Of a stretch of 64,000 bases of DNA, positions 48,116 through 62,078 are shown one piece after another. Numbering within the stretch: position 1 is the stretch's first letter; every line of letters begins with the position of its first letter. The notes beneath the pieces are model-generated. The model saw nothing but the letters and a program-made list of their open reading frames with translations. It did not search any database and had not been told where the DNA came from. The position numbers were made by a program, and so were the translations under genes. The stretch is taken from contig NC_136008.1 in the NCBI RefSeq assembly GCF_048128805.1, positions 16,161,572-16,225,571 of the forward strand. Reading direction: 5' to 3'. The stretch is from Centroberyx gerrardi. Taxonomy: Eukaryota > Chordata > Actinopteri > Beryciformes > Berycidae.

Positions 48116-48120
48116 ACATA
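48080..48120. repeat. (CA)n microsatellite
   Basis: About 20 CA units with two TA interruptions, abutting the 5' side (minus strand) of the LINE remnant. Confidence 0.92.
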
Positions 48121-50386
48121 CACATCAGAGGTTGACTTTTGATTAAATTGAGGATGCCAAATGCATGCCTGCCCTTTTGCTAACTACTGTACTTTGTCAG
48201 ACTTCTCATCACATCTGAGAGCTGAAGTGAACATGCCATCGGTCCCTGTACCTGCAACTGTGTGGCAAGATGGCACTGACAAATAATCGTAAATTACTCT
48301 GTTACCTTATTTAGTGCATGTGTAATGTTGTTTAACCAGCACAGTGATTTATACACAAGTCCTTGGTGTGCCAGATACGCTCTGTGTGGGGTTTGTTAGT
48401 AATGGGCTCTATGGCCAGTGCCAGTTGTCAGTGGCAGAACGTGCAGGAACACACGCGGCTCACACAAAGACACACACTGCCGCCTCTTCAGGCTGCAAGG
48501 GCAAAAATAACCCAGGGTCTGGAAAAGCCATTAAGCTCGAAGTTGTCAGATTTTAAATTTGATCGTTTTCTGTAGTGCAATAGAAGTAAACCAAGGGCAA
48601 AGACATCTTTCATTTGAATGAAGTCACTATGATCCGAGAACTATCTCTGATAGTTGTCTCTGGTTATTCACTCTACCTGCTGATGCGTGACGTGTAATGG
48701 AAAGGTTGGGAAACTCCAATGGATATTTTACTGGGATTGTTCTGCCATGACAACTCTTTAAACTATTGGCAAGACATGAGAAATGAGAAAGACAGCTTTT
48801 GCTTGAACTTGACGAGGCCTTGTTTGCACATGTTGATTACAAAGAGGATTTCTTTCACAGTATGTCCTTTTTACTCTTGACACTTTAATCATGCAATCTG
48901 ATACAGTAGGCCTATCATATATTATACCAGAATCTTCTTTAAGCATTGCAAAATTCATATTGTTCATCATATTGTTGATACATAGCTCCAAGCTATTTTA
49001 CTGTCAGGCCTTTTGTTTGTAATGTTTTACTTAAATTCCATAAGTTGGTTATGAAGAAGGCAAGAAGAACATGCTGAGGCTAAGTTTTATCAAATTTACT
49101 TATGCTATTGAAATATGCTTTGATTCTTTTCTTTCCTTTCTTTCTTTTGTTCCTTTCCTCCATAGTCTCCAAGATGCTCCCTGATTTCACAACACTGGAT
49201 AGGTGAAAGATATTTCCAGTTTTACCTTGAAATAACAGGTTACATGCATTTGAGAGTATTTGGGTTGAACCTCATCCGACTCCACACTACTCTGGCCTGG
49301 CTTCACCCTATTCTCTGCCCCTGCTGTTGCTTGGCTTAGTTTAGAGGATCCTGGAGAGTAGCAGACAGATTTGCCGCCCTTCTCTAAGTGGATGATGACC
49401 CTCTTTTTCTCTAAGTTGACAGCCACCTGTTGCCCCTCTATAGTCTCTCTCAGTGACTATCCGCATGGCCGGCTGATTTATCTGCTCTAGGCGAGGTGGT
49501 CACTGTTACTGTAACTCGTCCAGACGTTTGAGCCTAATTTTATCCGACTAGAGGGCTTACCCTGTAGCCCCATGTGTAGTACAGTTACTGTTGATCAGGC
49601 CCGCTCCACACAGGAGATAAAGGTAGGGTTAGTCTTCCAAAGACAAATGGCATGGTATTCTTCAGGCTGTGTACTTGCTCTGTCTTAAGGGATTGAGCAT
49701 TTCCCTCATTGCTCCCTGCTGTCTACTCTCAGTTCAAAAAGTGCATGTCCCCAAAGAGTGCCCCCTTATCGTCAGCGGTTTTTGTTGCTGTTTTGTCTTT
49801 CACTAATGAGAGATGTTATGTAATGAAAAAAAGCTGTCCCATGCACCATATAGCACCATTGGAGAATCCCCAGTACAAGATGTACAGAGGCATCATACAG
49901 CTTTTGTCCGGACATCCTTTGGGAAAGCACCATTGGTTTAAGTGTGAGAAGCTTGAGCTGAAGACACTACGCTTTTATTTGTGCTAGCCTTTAGTCCAAA
50001 AATACTCACATCGAAATCACTAGGGAAGTGTTGGTTGGATGTAATTAGATTATTGTTGAATGCCTTCCCCCATTTAAATTTTATCTCCATTTTATGAGCT
50101 GTGTGTACAGAAATTGGGTGCTAAATCAGTCCAAGTGTTAAACACATCTGAGTTGTTTATATATATTTTGTTTATCCCAGAGCCCCCCCCCATAAACAAC
50201 ACTGATGAGTTGGTTAAAATCCTATATGTAGGCACTTAGCACTATTTTGTGGAAAACCTCAGGGTTGTATTTCAAGATTTAATTAAGTTGTAATGTACAC
50301 AACTTTGCTTATGTTTTCTGGTTTTCTGTAACCCTATAGATCTTCATCAGACGGCTAACTTTCAGTTTGCGTGCCTATGTGTGTGC

Positions 50387-50414
50387 CAGTGTGTGTGTGT
50401 GTGTGTGTGTGTGT
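50387..50414. repeat. (GT)n microsatellite
   Basis: About 14 GT units in fhod3 intron 3. Confidence 0.9.
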
Positions 50415-50769
50415 CATGAACCACAGCAAGACCTAATCCAGGCTTCCCTAATCATAGTCATTAGCACACACATACATATGGCTCCACATAGACCAGGGGG
50501 GAATCTGTGCAACAAAGTCAGCGGAGGAAGGAAAGTGCTCACCCAAAGAGCTAATGGTTTATTAAACTGCTCTTTACCGAGCCCTCTGACACGGCGATTC
50601 GTTGTAATCACAGAGTGAAGTAATCCAGGCTTTTTGTGTCCTAAATGCGCCTATCAGGCACAGCATGACGATTTATCTATGGATGTTCTGCGCAGAGTGT
50701 GGCCTCATTAGCCTGACCTGTTTTGTGACTATTAACTTTTAGTGCAAATGAAGTCCTAATGACTCACAT

Positions 50770-50835
50770 TAACATTTACATCATTTTAGGTGTTCAGTTG
50801 ACACTCACACATATCCAGAGTGACTTACAATGAAT
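50770..50835 (+). repeat. Common fish retroposon/MITE motif fragment
   Basis: Contains 'aacatttacatcatttt' and 'atatccagagtgacttaca', a degenerate form of the 'catttacat..ttagcagacgc....tccagagcgacttaca' motif seen in many fish repeats. Identified from memory; boundaries are uncertain. Confidence 0.4.
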
Positions 50836-51554
50836 GCAATAGTAGTATGAGCCTTCCTAGAGTGCGAGGGTTAAAGCCAGCGCTCCCAGACAATAGATGT
50901 GACTGACAGATATTTCTGTTTCCCTGGATTATTTATTTATAACAGAGAAGCGCTTGGTAAAAAAAAACTAAGAGCCAGGCAGACGGTATTGAATAAAAAA
51001 TGAATGAGGCAATGACTTCAACTGTAAAAGTGTCACGTTTTCTCAGACAAAATGAGCAAGCTAGAGGGAAATTTTAATTCCACACATGCAACTTCCCTCC
51101 TGAAGAGGAATTAAGCTGCTGTGTCATGGTGGTATGAAGCTGCTTTGCTTTGTCTATATGTATGATATACAGTATTACATATTTAGGAAGTCTTTGGGGG
51201 ATAGAAAGAATATTACTTTTGAATCAATTTTGTGTTTTTGTCATTAGATAACCAGTGGTAGAGTTGGTTTGATCTTTGTTTCTGTTTGTTTGACCAACAC
51301 AATAGCGTGGGATTTTGAAAATAAGCTGAACTTGTCCTTCTCTGCGTGTTAGCCTTGGCCACAAGCAGCTTAATTCGATTGTTGGACTGTTATTGTTTTC
51401 GGTGGACTAGATGTGGTGGAGAGGGCCTGATTAAAGCAGTCTTGTGCTTATTTTAGCCCCGTCCGCAAATACAATTGCAGTAGGTCCTGATTGCTCGTTT
51501 GTTTGTGCCATTTTGTTTCCGAAGCTGCCAGAGTTGCTGTGCTGTGACGGCATG

Positions 51555-51660
<106 letters not shown>

Positions 51661-51685
51661 TACCCAACTAAAGGCTACAGCGTGT

Positions 51686-52093
51686 TTAAAGGGAAATACC
51701 ACTAATTTTAAGAATTTACATGTGTCACTTATGTTTGGTACTAGGACAGCTCATCAACAACTCTCACAAATCAAAGAATCAAGACTCCAACCAAGACTTT
51801 CTTGAATTCATCCTTTGGCAATTCAATGCTTGTGTGAAATTTCATACAGTAAAGCTACCAGTTACAATCCAGAAAATGTGCCCTGATCCACAGAAAATCA
51901 TCTTGAATACTATCACTGTCACCAACTTTTGCAATTCATTTTCTATGGTTGCACATCCCAGACATCCCAGACATCGCAGATCAGTGGGTGGTATAACCTC
52001 CTTTGTTTCTGGTTATGGGTGGCATGTAACACGTGTTCACAAACATAGAAATAACACATTTCAAAACTGAAATTCGTTGGTATTCCCCTTTAA
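51686..52093. mobile_element. TTAA-flanked MITE in fhod3 intron 3
   Basis: TTAA at 51686-51689 and 52090-52093 flanks inverted ends: left AGGGAAATACCACTAATTTT, right (reverse complement) AGGGGAATACCAACGAATTT. It is 408 bp including the TTAA copies and has no transposase frame. Fits a piggyBac- or Kolobok-type miniature element, of a different family from the one at 10351. Confidence 0.75.
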
Positions 52094-52486
52094 GAGCAGG
52101 TTCATCTGTTAACACATTGATCCCAGCTGAGGGGTGACAGCTGTAATCAGAGGTGACACATTCTTAGTGGATTATCTCCCTTCTCTTTTATAACCTCTTA
52201 TAATCTGTGCACAGGGCATGATTCACTCTGACCGCTGTTGACTTGTGTTTCTCTTTCACACTGTACTTTTGTCAAATTGATAGTTTTGAGCTCACAGAAC
52301 CTCTGTGGTTCTTAAAATGGAAGACTTTGAGCCGTAAATTTTCTGTGATTATTCCCCTTGTCAGTTAACTCTGTAAACAATGTAAGGAGATGAATGTCTG
52401 GCAGCTAACAAGTTCATTGCATGGAAGTAAGCACTATTAAGTGTGGGCTTTCAGTGTTTTGGTTTGGCTAATTAACGCATTAATGT

Positions 52487-52511
52487 GAGTGTGTGTGTGT
52501 GTGTGTGTGTT
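52487..52511. repeat. (GT)n microsatellite
   Basis: About 12 GT units in fhod3 intron 3. Confidence 0.88.
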
Positions 52512-55394
52512 CGTGGATGTCAGCACAATGACTTAAGACAGTAAGATCACCTGCAGGTTATCTTCGTCTTCCCAACCACAGTGCCTGTCTTTTCCACACA
52601 CTCTGCCAGATCAGCGCTAAGCCATCCGCACTTTTGTGAGCACACATAAAAAAAACAATTCCAGTAGTTAATGTGCCTGTTAGAGACAAGATCACAGCTT
52701 GAAATGTCTGTTGTCATTCTGTATGGAGCCAAAACAGCTAATCCTTGGGCGATGCAGCCAATTAAACCCAAGATGTGGGTCATATCCAGCTCTTTGCTAC
52801 AGTTAAAACTAACGCAGGGAAAATATCACAAAATGAAGAATTTAGTCTGATTTAATAAATATCCACGTTATAGCTCTCGCACAATGCAGCTTTGGATTAG
52901 TCCTTGTTACAGTACCACATACTGAGCAGACCTCAGGGTCACGCCACACTTTGGAGTCACATTCCAGCAATCAAATCAAATATCAAGTCATGTTGCAGTG
53001 TCCAGGGAGTGCCAGGCAAGCAGGGGAATAATTAAAAACATGCATGTCATGGGGAGCCCGCGAGACACAGAGGCAGATCAAATGGCCCGGTCTCTCATCT
53101 CTTTGGCTCCCCTCAAAGAGACCCCAAAATGGGATCATGGAGTTAGAGTCACACCGGGAGGCCAACCTAAACAACAGTGTGCCAAAGAGGAGAAACCCGA
53201 GGCAGCAAACATCTCAGGAAGAGGACAGGGGAGAATGGGTCTTGCCGTCCAAATCGCAGCTGATAGCAAAACTCCGTGGATCAGATCAGTGGATGGATTG
53301 ATAGCATCACTGACCTCATACTTCCTCTCACTCTCTCTTTTTCATATACTTTCTGCTGGGCCAGACAGCACCATGCAGAGAAATAACATAGGTTGTGTTA
53401 ATTCCTCATTAACAGGATAATTTCTCCCTATTTTTGTCCTAGATGCCCTTGCATCTAACAAGCAAACATGTCCTTTTTTAGTAGGATTACAACCTGTATT
53501 GAACAGCTAATTGTTGGCTCTTTTTGTATGTAAAGTTTTACCACACACAGATTTTAACCTACTATAACATAAATACACATGCACATGCTCATATGCACGC
53601 ATGCACACACTCCTACGAAGGCATGCGCATATTAAGAAGCCATCTGGTTCCAATTGTAAGGCCCCTCAGCGCTGCTCCTCAGCCATCCAAAAAGAAGAGA
53701 GCTGTCTACGTTTTCATCCAAGAGGGAAGTATTTTTATCTTGCTCTGCTTACAGGGCAGAGGGAGGAGAGCATGCAGCTTAAACCTGACCAGGGAACAAA
53801 GCCGTGTGGCTCTGGACATCTAGGCATCCTCTAACCCTATTATTGTGTCTGAGTGTCAAATAATGATACTCTATCCCTTTTATTCTACTCCATTCACTGA
53901 TGAGAACCAGCCAGATTTCTGCCACAAATGCTGTTGACTGGATGTGAAAATTGGTATGACTTACATTTAATTGTGTGCTTATGACTGAATGTCATTTTTT
54001 AAAACTGGCACACCATGATGTGGGACTTAGACTCTGTGGAGTAGATGCCATATGAACCAGGCCTTTCTGGGGTTTACCGCTGCTGTGAGACTGGAGCAGA
54101 CCTTGTTAAACCGGACAGGTGTGTAACCTCAGTAGCCACAGACTTTAAACAGCTGACTGTTCACAGGAAGGAAACTTGGAAGGAATCTGAGTTTGTTTTT
54201 ACTCGAACCAACATTTATTTGATGTCTGCAAAGGATTGTTTATTGTGTATTTACATAGGGGACTGTGCTGTTTTAGTGCTGAGGTTTGAGTTGCCTCTGC
54301 ACAGCCAGTGTTTGCCCTCTCTCTGTGTCCTTAATGGAGGAGGACGAGGAGGAGGAGCAGATTGAGAGAACACAGGCATGGAGTTTTTTAATTTATGTGA
54401 TCCATCTGACACGTTACAGAGAGTTTTAAATACAATTATGTTTAACTGAATGCAGAAATTAGATTATAGTAGATTAGGATTTTCCAGTGAATATTGTTTT
54501 TCCCCTTAGACTTAATTTACTTAAATTGCCACCCAGTCACTCCACCATTTCACCTGCTACTCTGGCAAATATAATTTATTTTCATTATTTCTTTTACATT
54601 CTAGAGTGACTAAATTTGATAAGGTATGACACCCATTCCTGAACGTTTCAGTCAATCCCTGTTTTATGTGAGTCTTGGTTGTTTTTGAGATTAGAGATAT
54701 GAGTTTGGGGTTGGGGTTGTGGTCCATGTAGGAAGACTGAGAGTTACACTATTGACTAGCAAAGTCCCCTGAACTTTAACTCAGTACCCCACTGGCCTTC
54801 AGCCAAATCCTAGTGTGCCATGGAATTCCGTCTCACATCCTCCCTCTCATCCCATGCTGGCTCCTTTTCTTTCCTCCTGCTTTGATGTCAATGTCTCAGT
54901 AAGGCAACATGTCTCATTCCCTCTCTGCATCTACCAGGAGAATATGAGAAATGCTTAAGAGAACCAAATTGCATTTCATGTTTTCTTTGTTTGTCGTTAC
55001 AGTAACTGTTGCTTAGACACAATTCTATGACAGGGCTGTTTTTTTGTTTTCTCACTTGGATCAAGGAGTGTTGTCACAGCTAGCTAGCTTTGAATCACTT
55101 ACTGTTTCTGTCTTGCTTTGAAGGAGGATTTATTGGATTTTTGTCGCTATCATACACTGAGACCGATTTAGTCTTTGAACTGACATTGGCGGTATAGAAC
55201 AATAAAGATTAAAATGACCAAAAAGTTCAGTCCAGAGCTCAGTGTGGCCACAACCAAAGGTGGCTATCAAGACCTATAAACTCCATAATATTTGCTATTA
55301 TCTCTAGCTATCATGCTCTCCTGGCTCTATGTTTTGCATCTTTTAAAAGTTTCCTTAATAGAAGACTGGGTGAGAGTAGTATCCCTACCTTCTG

Positions 55395-55590
55395 TCTTAC
55401 TAGCTTCATCCTTCTCACTTGCTCATGCTCTCTATATTCCTTATTGTGACAACCTTTCAAACGCTTGATGAGATTGGTGGTGTTGAAATTCATCTTTGTT
55501 CCCTCCTTATTTAGAGTCAATATTTGCCTATTTTCATCTCCAGTATCCTTCACTGCAAGCGGGGGCCTATTAGAAACTTTGGTTGCAACC
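55395..55590 (-). mobile_element. hAT transposase BED-finger remnant
   Basis: The minus-strand frame reads LVATKVSNRPP ... TKMNFNTTNLIKRLKGCHNK EYREHEQ. The 'NTTNL..HLK..H..EY' pattern is the second half of a BED zinc finger, typical of the N-terminus of hAT transposases, with the first His replaced by Arg. No start, no first Cys pair and no remaining transposase are present, so it is a dead fragment. Confidence 0.5.
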
Positions 55591-57540
55591 AGAGGAAACT
55601 TGCAAGATGTTATGTTGCTCTCTTATCAGGTGTAGCCAGTTCATTTCAGGGTCTGTAAGACAGAATAACAATGTCCTGTGCTGTTTCTTTATCTCAGCCT
55701 CACTCCTCACTTCAATGTAGCAGTGGAACACCTGTGACTTCCCATGTCACACACTGTGTTGTGGTAACTGGCTGCGTGCCACTAGAAACTTCGGCATGTT
55801 CTGTGTGAGCCATTTGGCAAAGGTAGAGAGTATGTGGAGAACTGTTTATGGCGATGGGTTAATGATTTGAGGGCCAGTCACCCATGTCCTGGTCCACAAC
55901 AGTGATATAATCACTTAGAAGGCAGACATGATCCATAGCTATGGAATGATGAGTGTGTTGTAGGCCACATTGTGATCCACTGTAAATATTAGCCAGGCCA
56001 TCAGGTGTCTGTTTCTCTTTATCAGCTGCGAACATGTTGAAGGCCAAGGAACAACTATAGCTGTTATTTTTAGAGTTGATGTAAGCCCTCGTCCAGGCCA
56101 GAAGTGGGATAAGTGATATTTATACTGTAGGCCTTTAATAAAACTTAATATCCTCTTCACTGTTAACCACACAACACGCTGTCAGGGAAGGATTCACGAG
56201 TTGTGTAAGATGTAAAAACACTCGAGTGAGTACGTGATGTAAAGACAATATTTTACAGTATAATTTGAGACACAAGGAAATATTTGACAAATATCAGACT
56301 ACTGTAAAGAATCACAAAGGAGGATATTGTGTGGTAGTTTAGCCACATTTTAATCAGCCTCAATGTAAAGTTTAAGTTAACAAAACGACAAAAGTAGCTA
56401 TAGTGTTCTCACTTGGCTCCTAATTGTGGCGGCAACTGAGGCTGAAATACTCGATCCTTTCACCCCCATTCCAGACATTGTTGGGGGATTGGAGAGCCCA
56501 GTTGAAATAAAGAGCTCAAGCACCAGGAGAATCTCTCCTCGCAGCCCACCCATGGCTCTGAAGGGGGTCCACTCAGACTGGCCTTAGCAGGAGAAGATTG
56601 GGCAACCTTTGTTACGTGTTTCAAAGCAGAAGAAAAGCACCATAGATAGGGAAAAAAGAGAAGAGGCCCCAATTCCTTGTGTGAACATCGGCCAAGAGCC
56701 TATTTAATCAGCTCAGTCATGTTGGGATGTTGGGATGGCTCCATCTGAACTGCAGGTTACAAGAGGATCCAGGGTGTCTGCCTGAAATGCTTGTAGCACA
56801 TGGTAGTGAAGTGTCTTACAAACACAGAGTGCTCATACAAAGAACATGTGCATCAAAGCACCTTTTATCAGCTGAAGTTGATACAGCGTAGTTGGAACTA
56901 AAGAAATGTGCAGTTGGAAAACTTCCTTGAATTCAGCTGTAAATTGCCAAACTTGGTAAAGAAATGCTGCACTAATCACATTTGAACAAACAGTTTACCC
57001 AATATTCCTCTCTGGTTAGAGTTAAAGAAACATTTTCTGCTTTTGCTTAGTCTGGGTTATAAAGAGGAGTGAAAATCTCTATTGGTATAAACCAGAAGTG
57101 ATGTTTCCTGAAGTTGTGAGGAAAATGGGGCATGTTTACATCATTGTTGTGGTTTAAGCTGTGTAAAGTTAAGTCTCATCTTTCAGTGAATATGTCAGAC
57201 ACTGTTGTGATCCATTCAGATCTATTCATGTGTGTTGCATGGTGGTTTTCTCAGTGGTCACTTAAGAATCATTGAACACACAAAGCACTAAAATGTTTTG
57301 CTTAAACCTCTTGTTTATAAGATAAAAGCCTGTATATAAGCCTTTAATCTCTGTGTTTGGAAATGTGAAAAATGTTTGAATATCTCCAAGCGTCTGGACC
57401 TCAGAATTCAATGACATCAGTGCTTGTGCTTTCTACTTGTTCTCTGCTAGTTCTTCTATGATAAATGCCTTTTGTATTAGTAAGGTTCAATACAAAGCTC
57501 AGAGAGGCCAGATAGGGTTTCATTTAAACTTCAACTGTTC

Positions 57541-57556
57541 ACACACACACACACAA
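57541..57556. repeat. Short (CA)n tract
   Basis: Eight CA units leading into a loosely CA-rich region to about 57665. Confidence 0.85.
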
Positions 57557-60135
57557 AATACTCCCACATACTTGTATGAAACACATACACACTTACTACT
57601 TCATACTCACACATAAATATATGAAACACTTGCACATATAAAAAGCATATACATATACACACACGATGCATATATATTATACATCTGTCTCTCTACAAAA
57701 TAATGGAAAACCACATGAAAAATGTTGAAAAATGCCAATTAGCTGTGAGTTAGCTTTAAAAGAGGTCTGACAATCACCACTTTTATTTATATGTTTTCAA
57801 AGTAACATGAGGCAACAACTCAATTCCTAAATTGCAGGTAACAAAAACTGCAAATTGATTTAATGTGGCAAGGGCATAAGCAAAACATTGACAAACTACA
57901 TCAGTAAAGAGGAACAGTGGTTGCAAGTTGAAGCTCGTCGGCAATGATAGATGGATCCAAGGCCAATGCACCAAGACACATGAGCTGAAGAAGCACAAAT
58001 CCTGGACTCCTGGTAAAAAGTAACATGGTATGACGAGTTGTCTTTCACCCTTATTCCTACATCCAGTATATACGATTTGAGAAAGCCAGAGGATGCCGAA
58101 CATAAATTCTAACATTTAGTAACTTACGGTAATTTGTAATATAGCTTTTTTATTAACCAAATGAGCCCAATACGGCCTCAGAAGGTTCACGGTATGCACA
58201 TCATGGCAGCGCATCTACTTCATGCCATACACCATTAGTGACCTTATTTGGCAAAGCTGGCAAGTGATTTACAACATACCTCATGATTCCAATCATTTGA
58301 GTTTGATTTGGATTTATCTATGCGTGCGTCAGGCGAAGAATGTAATAACTGCACATTTTGTTCTATCTTATGTGTCATCATGAACCACATATTAGCCCCA
58401 GACTCCCTCCTAACTTTCCACTCCTGCAGCTGAGCTCAGCCTACAGTGGCAGGCAACGGGAGCAGCTGTGCTGGAATGGTGTCATGGAGGAAAAGGGTAT
58501 GGTTTCTTCTGTTCATCTCTGCTCCAGCCACCCCAGGCCTCTGAATCTGTGTTTACTTCACAATTGGAATCAGATTTGCTTTTGTTCACCACGCACAAGG
58601 AATTGGAGCTGTTTAATTGGCGCTGACGCATTACAAGACAGTTAAACAATACAGTATTGACACACTAAGTGCAGGACAAAACATAATAGGACCTCACATA
58701 TAGTGCAGACATGACATGTTATCTGACTGTAAATTAAACATAAATGCACAACAAGTATATATAGGTATGTTTTACCCATATGGCGACATGCATGCAAGAA
58801 TCTGCACACACAGACACACAAACACACACACACACATACAGATGCACTCATATGAAGATGTGAAAACAACATCATGGCAGTAAGTGTTTGCACTGTGCAG
58901 GCAGGTTTTGTACTCACTTCAATGCACCCGATGCACTTGTTTTAATTAGGTCTATTGTCAATACAGCATGAAGTGGTTTGTGTTTGTGTGTGTTGAGCCA
59001 ATGTTTTAGGTCCCAATGAGGGAGATTAAACAGTTTAGCATAGTATAATATAATATACCACATATATTTGCAATATAGTAACTGTTATTTTACTCGGTCT
59101 GTGACTCACTGCTGCAGATACCTCCTGCTACAGTCTGTGTACATAATCTCCTGTTTTCTCCTGTCACAACATCAACCATAACTCATTGACAAAACCTGGC
59201 TTTTGTCCTCACCTGGATGACTGAACACACCAATATGTTTACATGGCCTGATGGCCGTAATTGTTTCCCACCACCAGTCTAATTTAACCCTCAGAGAGAG
59301 AGATGGGGGGGGGGCGGGGTGACCTTCTACCTCCCTGTGTCAGCTGTTGCAGGCTGCAGGAACTCCTGGACTAGAAGCTAAAATAGCAGCAGAGAAAGAA
59401 CCCGCCATGTGCTGCCATCTGAGCCCTCTGTGTCTCAGCATCGAGAGGAAGTGCTTAAGCCCAACCTGCCAGCCAGCCATGTGCTTCTGCCGAGGCTTGC
59501 CCCGGGACAGACGCTATCGTTTCACTTTACTGGAACGAATACAACTGGTGTTTTCTTCAAACTTGGCATACAATAATAGGGACTAGATTAAAGAAAAAGG
59601 TTAGTTTGTTTATGATTAAATGGTACCATTATGACACTTAATACTTGCAATACAATATGAATATAATATGTGTAATTTGGACACAGATCTAAACTAATAC
59701 AGAAATAAAGGAATTTTATGGCCAAGTGTGGATGCGCAGCCATGTGGTTTCTTAACACCAGGTGTTTAAAACCAAGGTCTACGATTTTGACGATGATCAA
59801 CAATGAGATTTTGTTACTTTCACAACAGTCTGTGGATGTCTTCCTGAGGCACATTTGCTTTAGGAAATGAGGCGTATGAGGGAATAAGGCCATTTCAGCT
59901 CTGCTCAGGCACTGTCTTACTTGATGGACATGCCACATTGTTCTGGTTTTCTTGGCAGGCCAAGGGTAGATCTCCTGCTCCTGACAGCCAGAGAGCCGGG
60001 GTCAACTGGGGTTAACCCTGTCTCACCCTCTGGGCCACCTGGAGACCCCCGCAGCACAGCTCACCAGGATTATCCCACGCACCAGTTGCACACATATTAC
60101 GGGTCATAGAGGTCATATTCTTTCTTTCTGACAAT

Positions 60136-60147
60136 CTCTCTCTCTTG

Positions 60148-60175
<28 letters not shown>
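60136..60175. repeat. (TC)n microsatellite
   Basis: About 19 TC units with a TTGC interruption in fhod3 intron 3. Confidence 0.92.
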
Positions 60176-60178
<3 letters not shown>

Positions 60179-60471
60179 CCCTCCTCCCTGTGCCTTTGAT
60201 GCCTGTGCCCTAGGATGCTGATCCTGTAAATGCTGGATGAAAGGGTTGGCTAGGCACAGGGCGGTGTGACCTCTACAGCTCTGCCTATGGGAGCTGGCTG
60301 CACCTCTTTTTGTTTGGGTTGACCCTTGAGGGAAGCTGTCGCCCCACAGGTCAGCAGGCGGGGGCGGGCTGAGTGACTGGAGAACCTCCTCCTGTCACCA
60401 TGAATTGATTTATGGAGAGGAGACACAATCCCGGCTCCTGTAAGCTACAGTGAATACTGATGGCTCTCTCT

Positions 60472-60526
60472 CTCTTCTCTTCTCTTCTCTTCTCTTCTCT
60501 TCTCTTCTCTTCTCTTCTCTTCTCTT
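60472..60526. repeat. (TCTTC)n pentanucleotide repeat
   Basis: About ten TCTCT/TCTTC pentamers in tandem. Confidence 0.93.
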
Positions 60527-61613
60527 GTTCTTTATCAAAGTATCTGAGTATATGAAAGGCCAATACTGACTCAATGGAGCCTGAAAGAAGCCATTCTACT
60601 GTGTGTCTCAGTCCTCTATATGGTGGTGTTTGGTAGAGCATAGTTGTAAAGAAAGTATTTTAAAGAGACTCTATGGCATTAGTTGTATTGACTTCCTTCC
60701 AAGACATTACCTTTTTGACATACTGTAGATACCAGCTCCCCTCAGAGAGATCCTGTTAGGTAATTGCAATGTTTGGCAATGGTAAAACTTTAAACCATTT
60801 TTTTTCTCCTTCCTTTTTCATTGGCACGCAGAAGTAAGAGGTTAAGTGGAATTCAATTTCATGCATTTCTTCCTGTGGAAAGTTCCTGAATATGAGAAAT
60901 GATTTTTCATTCCCAGTCTGGGACATTTCCCATTTGTCAGGTTTTTTATGGCTTAATTTTGCATTAATCTGCTGCCCCACATTTTGCGCTAAACCACTTT
61001 TCATGCCCCCCATTTCTAAATCGAGAAAGATGGTTTTAGAAGGAGAGAAAAAGACATGGAGGAATGTTCCCCTGCTAAGACGTCATGTGGTGTGTGACTG
61101 TGCACACTGCCAGGCCGCTCTCTGAGGGACAAGCCTTTCCTGGAAATCTCAATTTACCTCTGAATAGTAGAAAAGGGACAATATATCACAGACCTGTATG
61201 TCTGCTTGAAACAAGGAATTCATGTGGCACACGGGCTATTAGTGAAGAGTTATGGTAAGATGAGGCAATACACTACCACATGCACTTGATTTGCTTTCCT
61301 CTGCATTTGATGACATCCTTATTGGTCTTCCCTCTGCTTGCAAATTCTGTTGACAATGTGAAGTGTCTTAGAAAATAGAATCACAGTTGTAGCTATCAAC
61401 TAGTACGTATCCGTTTGTATCACACAATTGATGCCACGCATCCCTTGTCTGGATGCATTTATAGAGCACATTGTATACAAAGTAATAAACCACACTGTTC
61501 CCCTCACAATCATACCGATCTGTCACTTTCTCTCCTCCCACTGAAGGCCCCTGTTTCTCTCATCTGTAGTAACTAACTATAGACCTTGAAGGCGTATCAC
61601 ATAGTACAGTGCT

Positions 61614-62078
61614 ATGGATCTGAGACGATGTCTTGAGCCAGCTCTTTTTGGTCTGTTCCCCATCAGGCAGGCTGCCTCAGCAGGGCCTCAGCCTGCCCGT
61701 GAGTGGAAATCTTTGGCCAGTGTTATCTTTGGAAAGTGTCTAGTCCACAGAAACCCAGGAGCACGGAGTCCAGTGTCAGCCAGACGTCCCAGGCTCACTA
61801 TTACTAAGGAAAGAGAGGGAGACATTGTGCTGCACCCGGATGAAGATGAGTTGAAGAAAGCAGCAGAAAAGAGGACTGCAGTTGAGGAGTATCGAAAGAT
61901 TATCTATACCGTTGCAGCAAAGCAAACAGAAAACATTCCCTGCCCAGTTATGTTTGTATCCAAAGTCTGGAGATTGCTCCTGAGGAAACCTGATCAGTGT
62001 TGTAGTTTACTGAGCGTTTTTTTGAACAACCAACAAAGACCACAGCCATATTTCAAAAGACCACATGGGGGGACATGA
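61614..62078 (+). other. 154-codon open frame of unknown status inside fhod3 intron 3
   Basis: The longest ATG frame in the last 10 kb. It reads non-repetitively, with a basic N-terminal half (RRCLEPALFGLFPIRQ, ARSPVSARRPRLT) and a charged helical stretch (HPDEDELKKAAEKRTAVEEY). It matches no FHOD3 segment or other family that I recognise, has no clear splice context and could be chance. No function is assigned. Confidence 0.2.
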
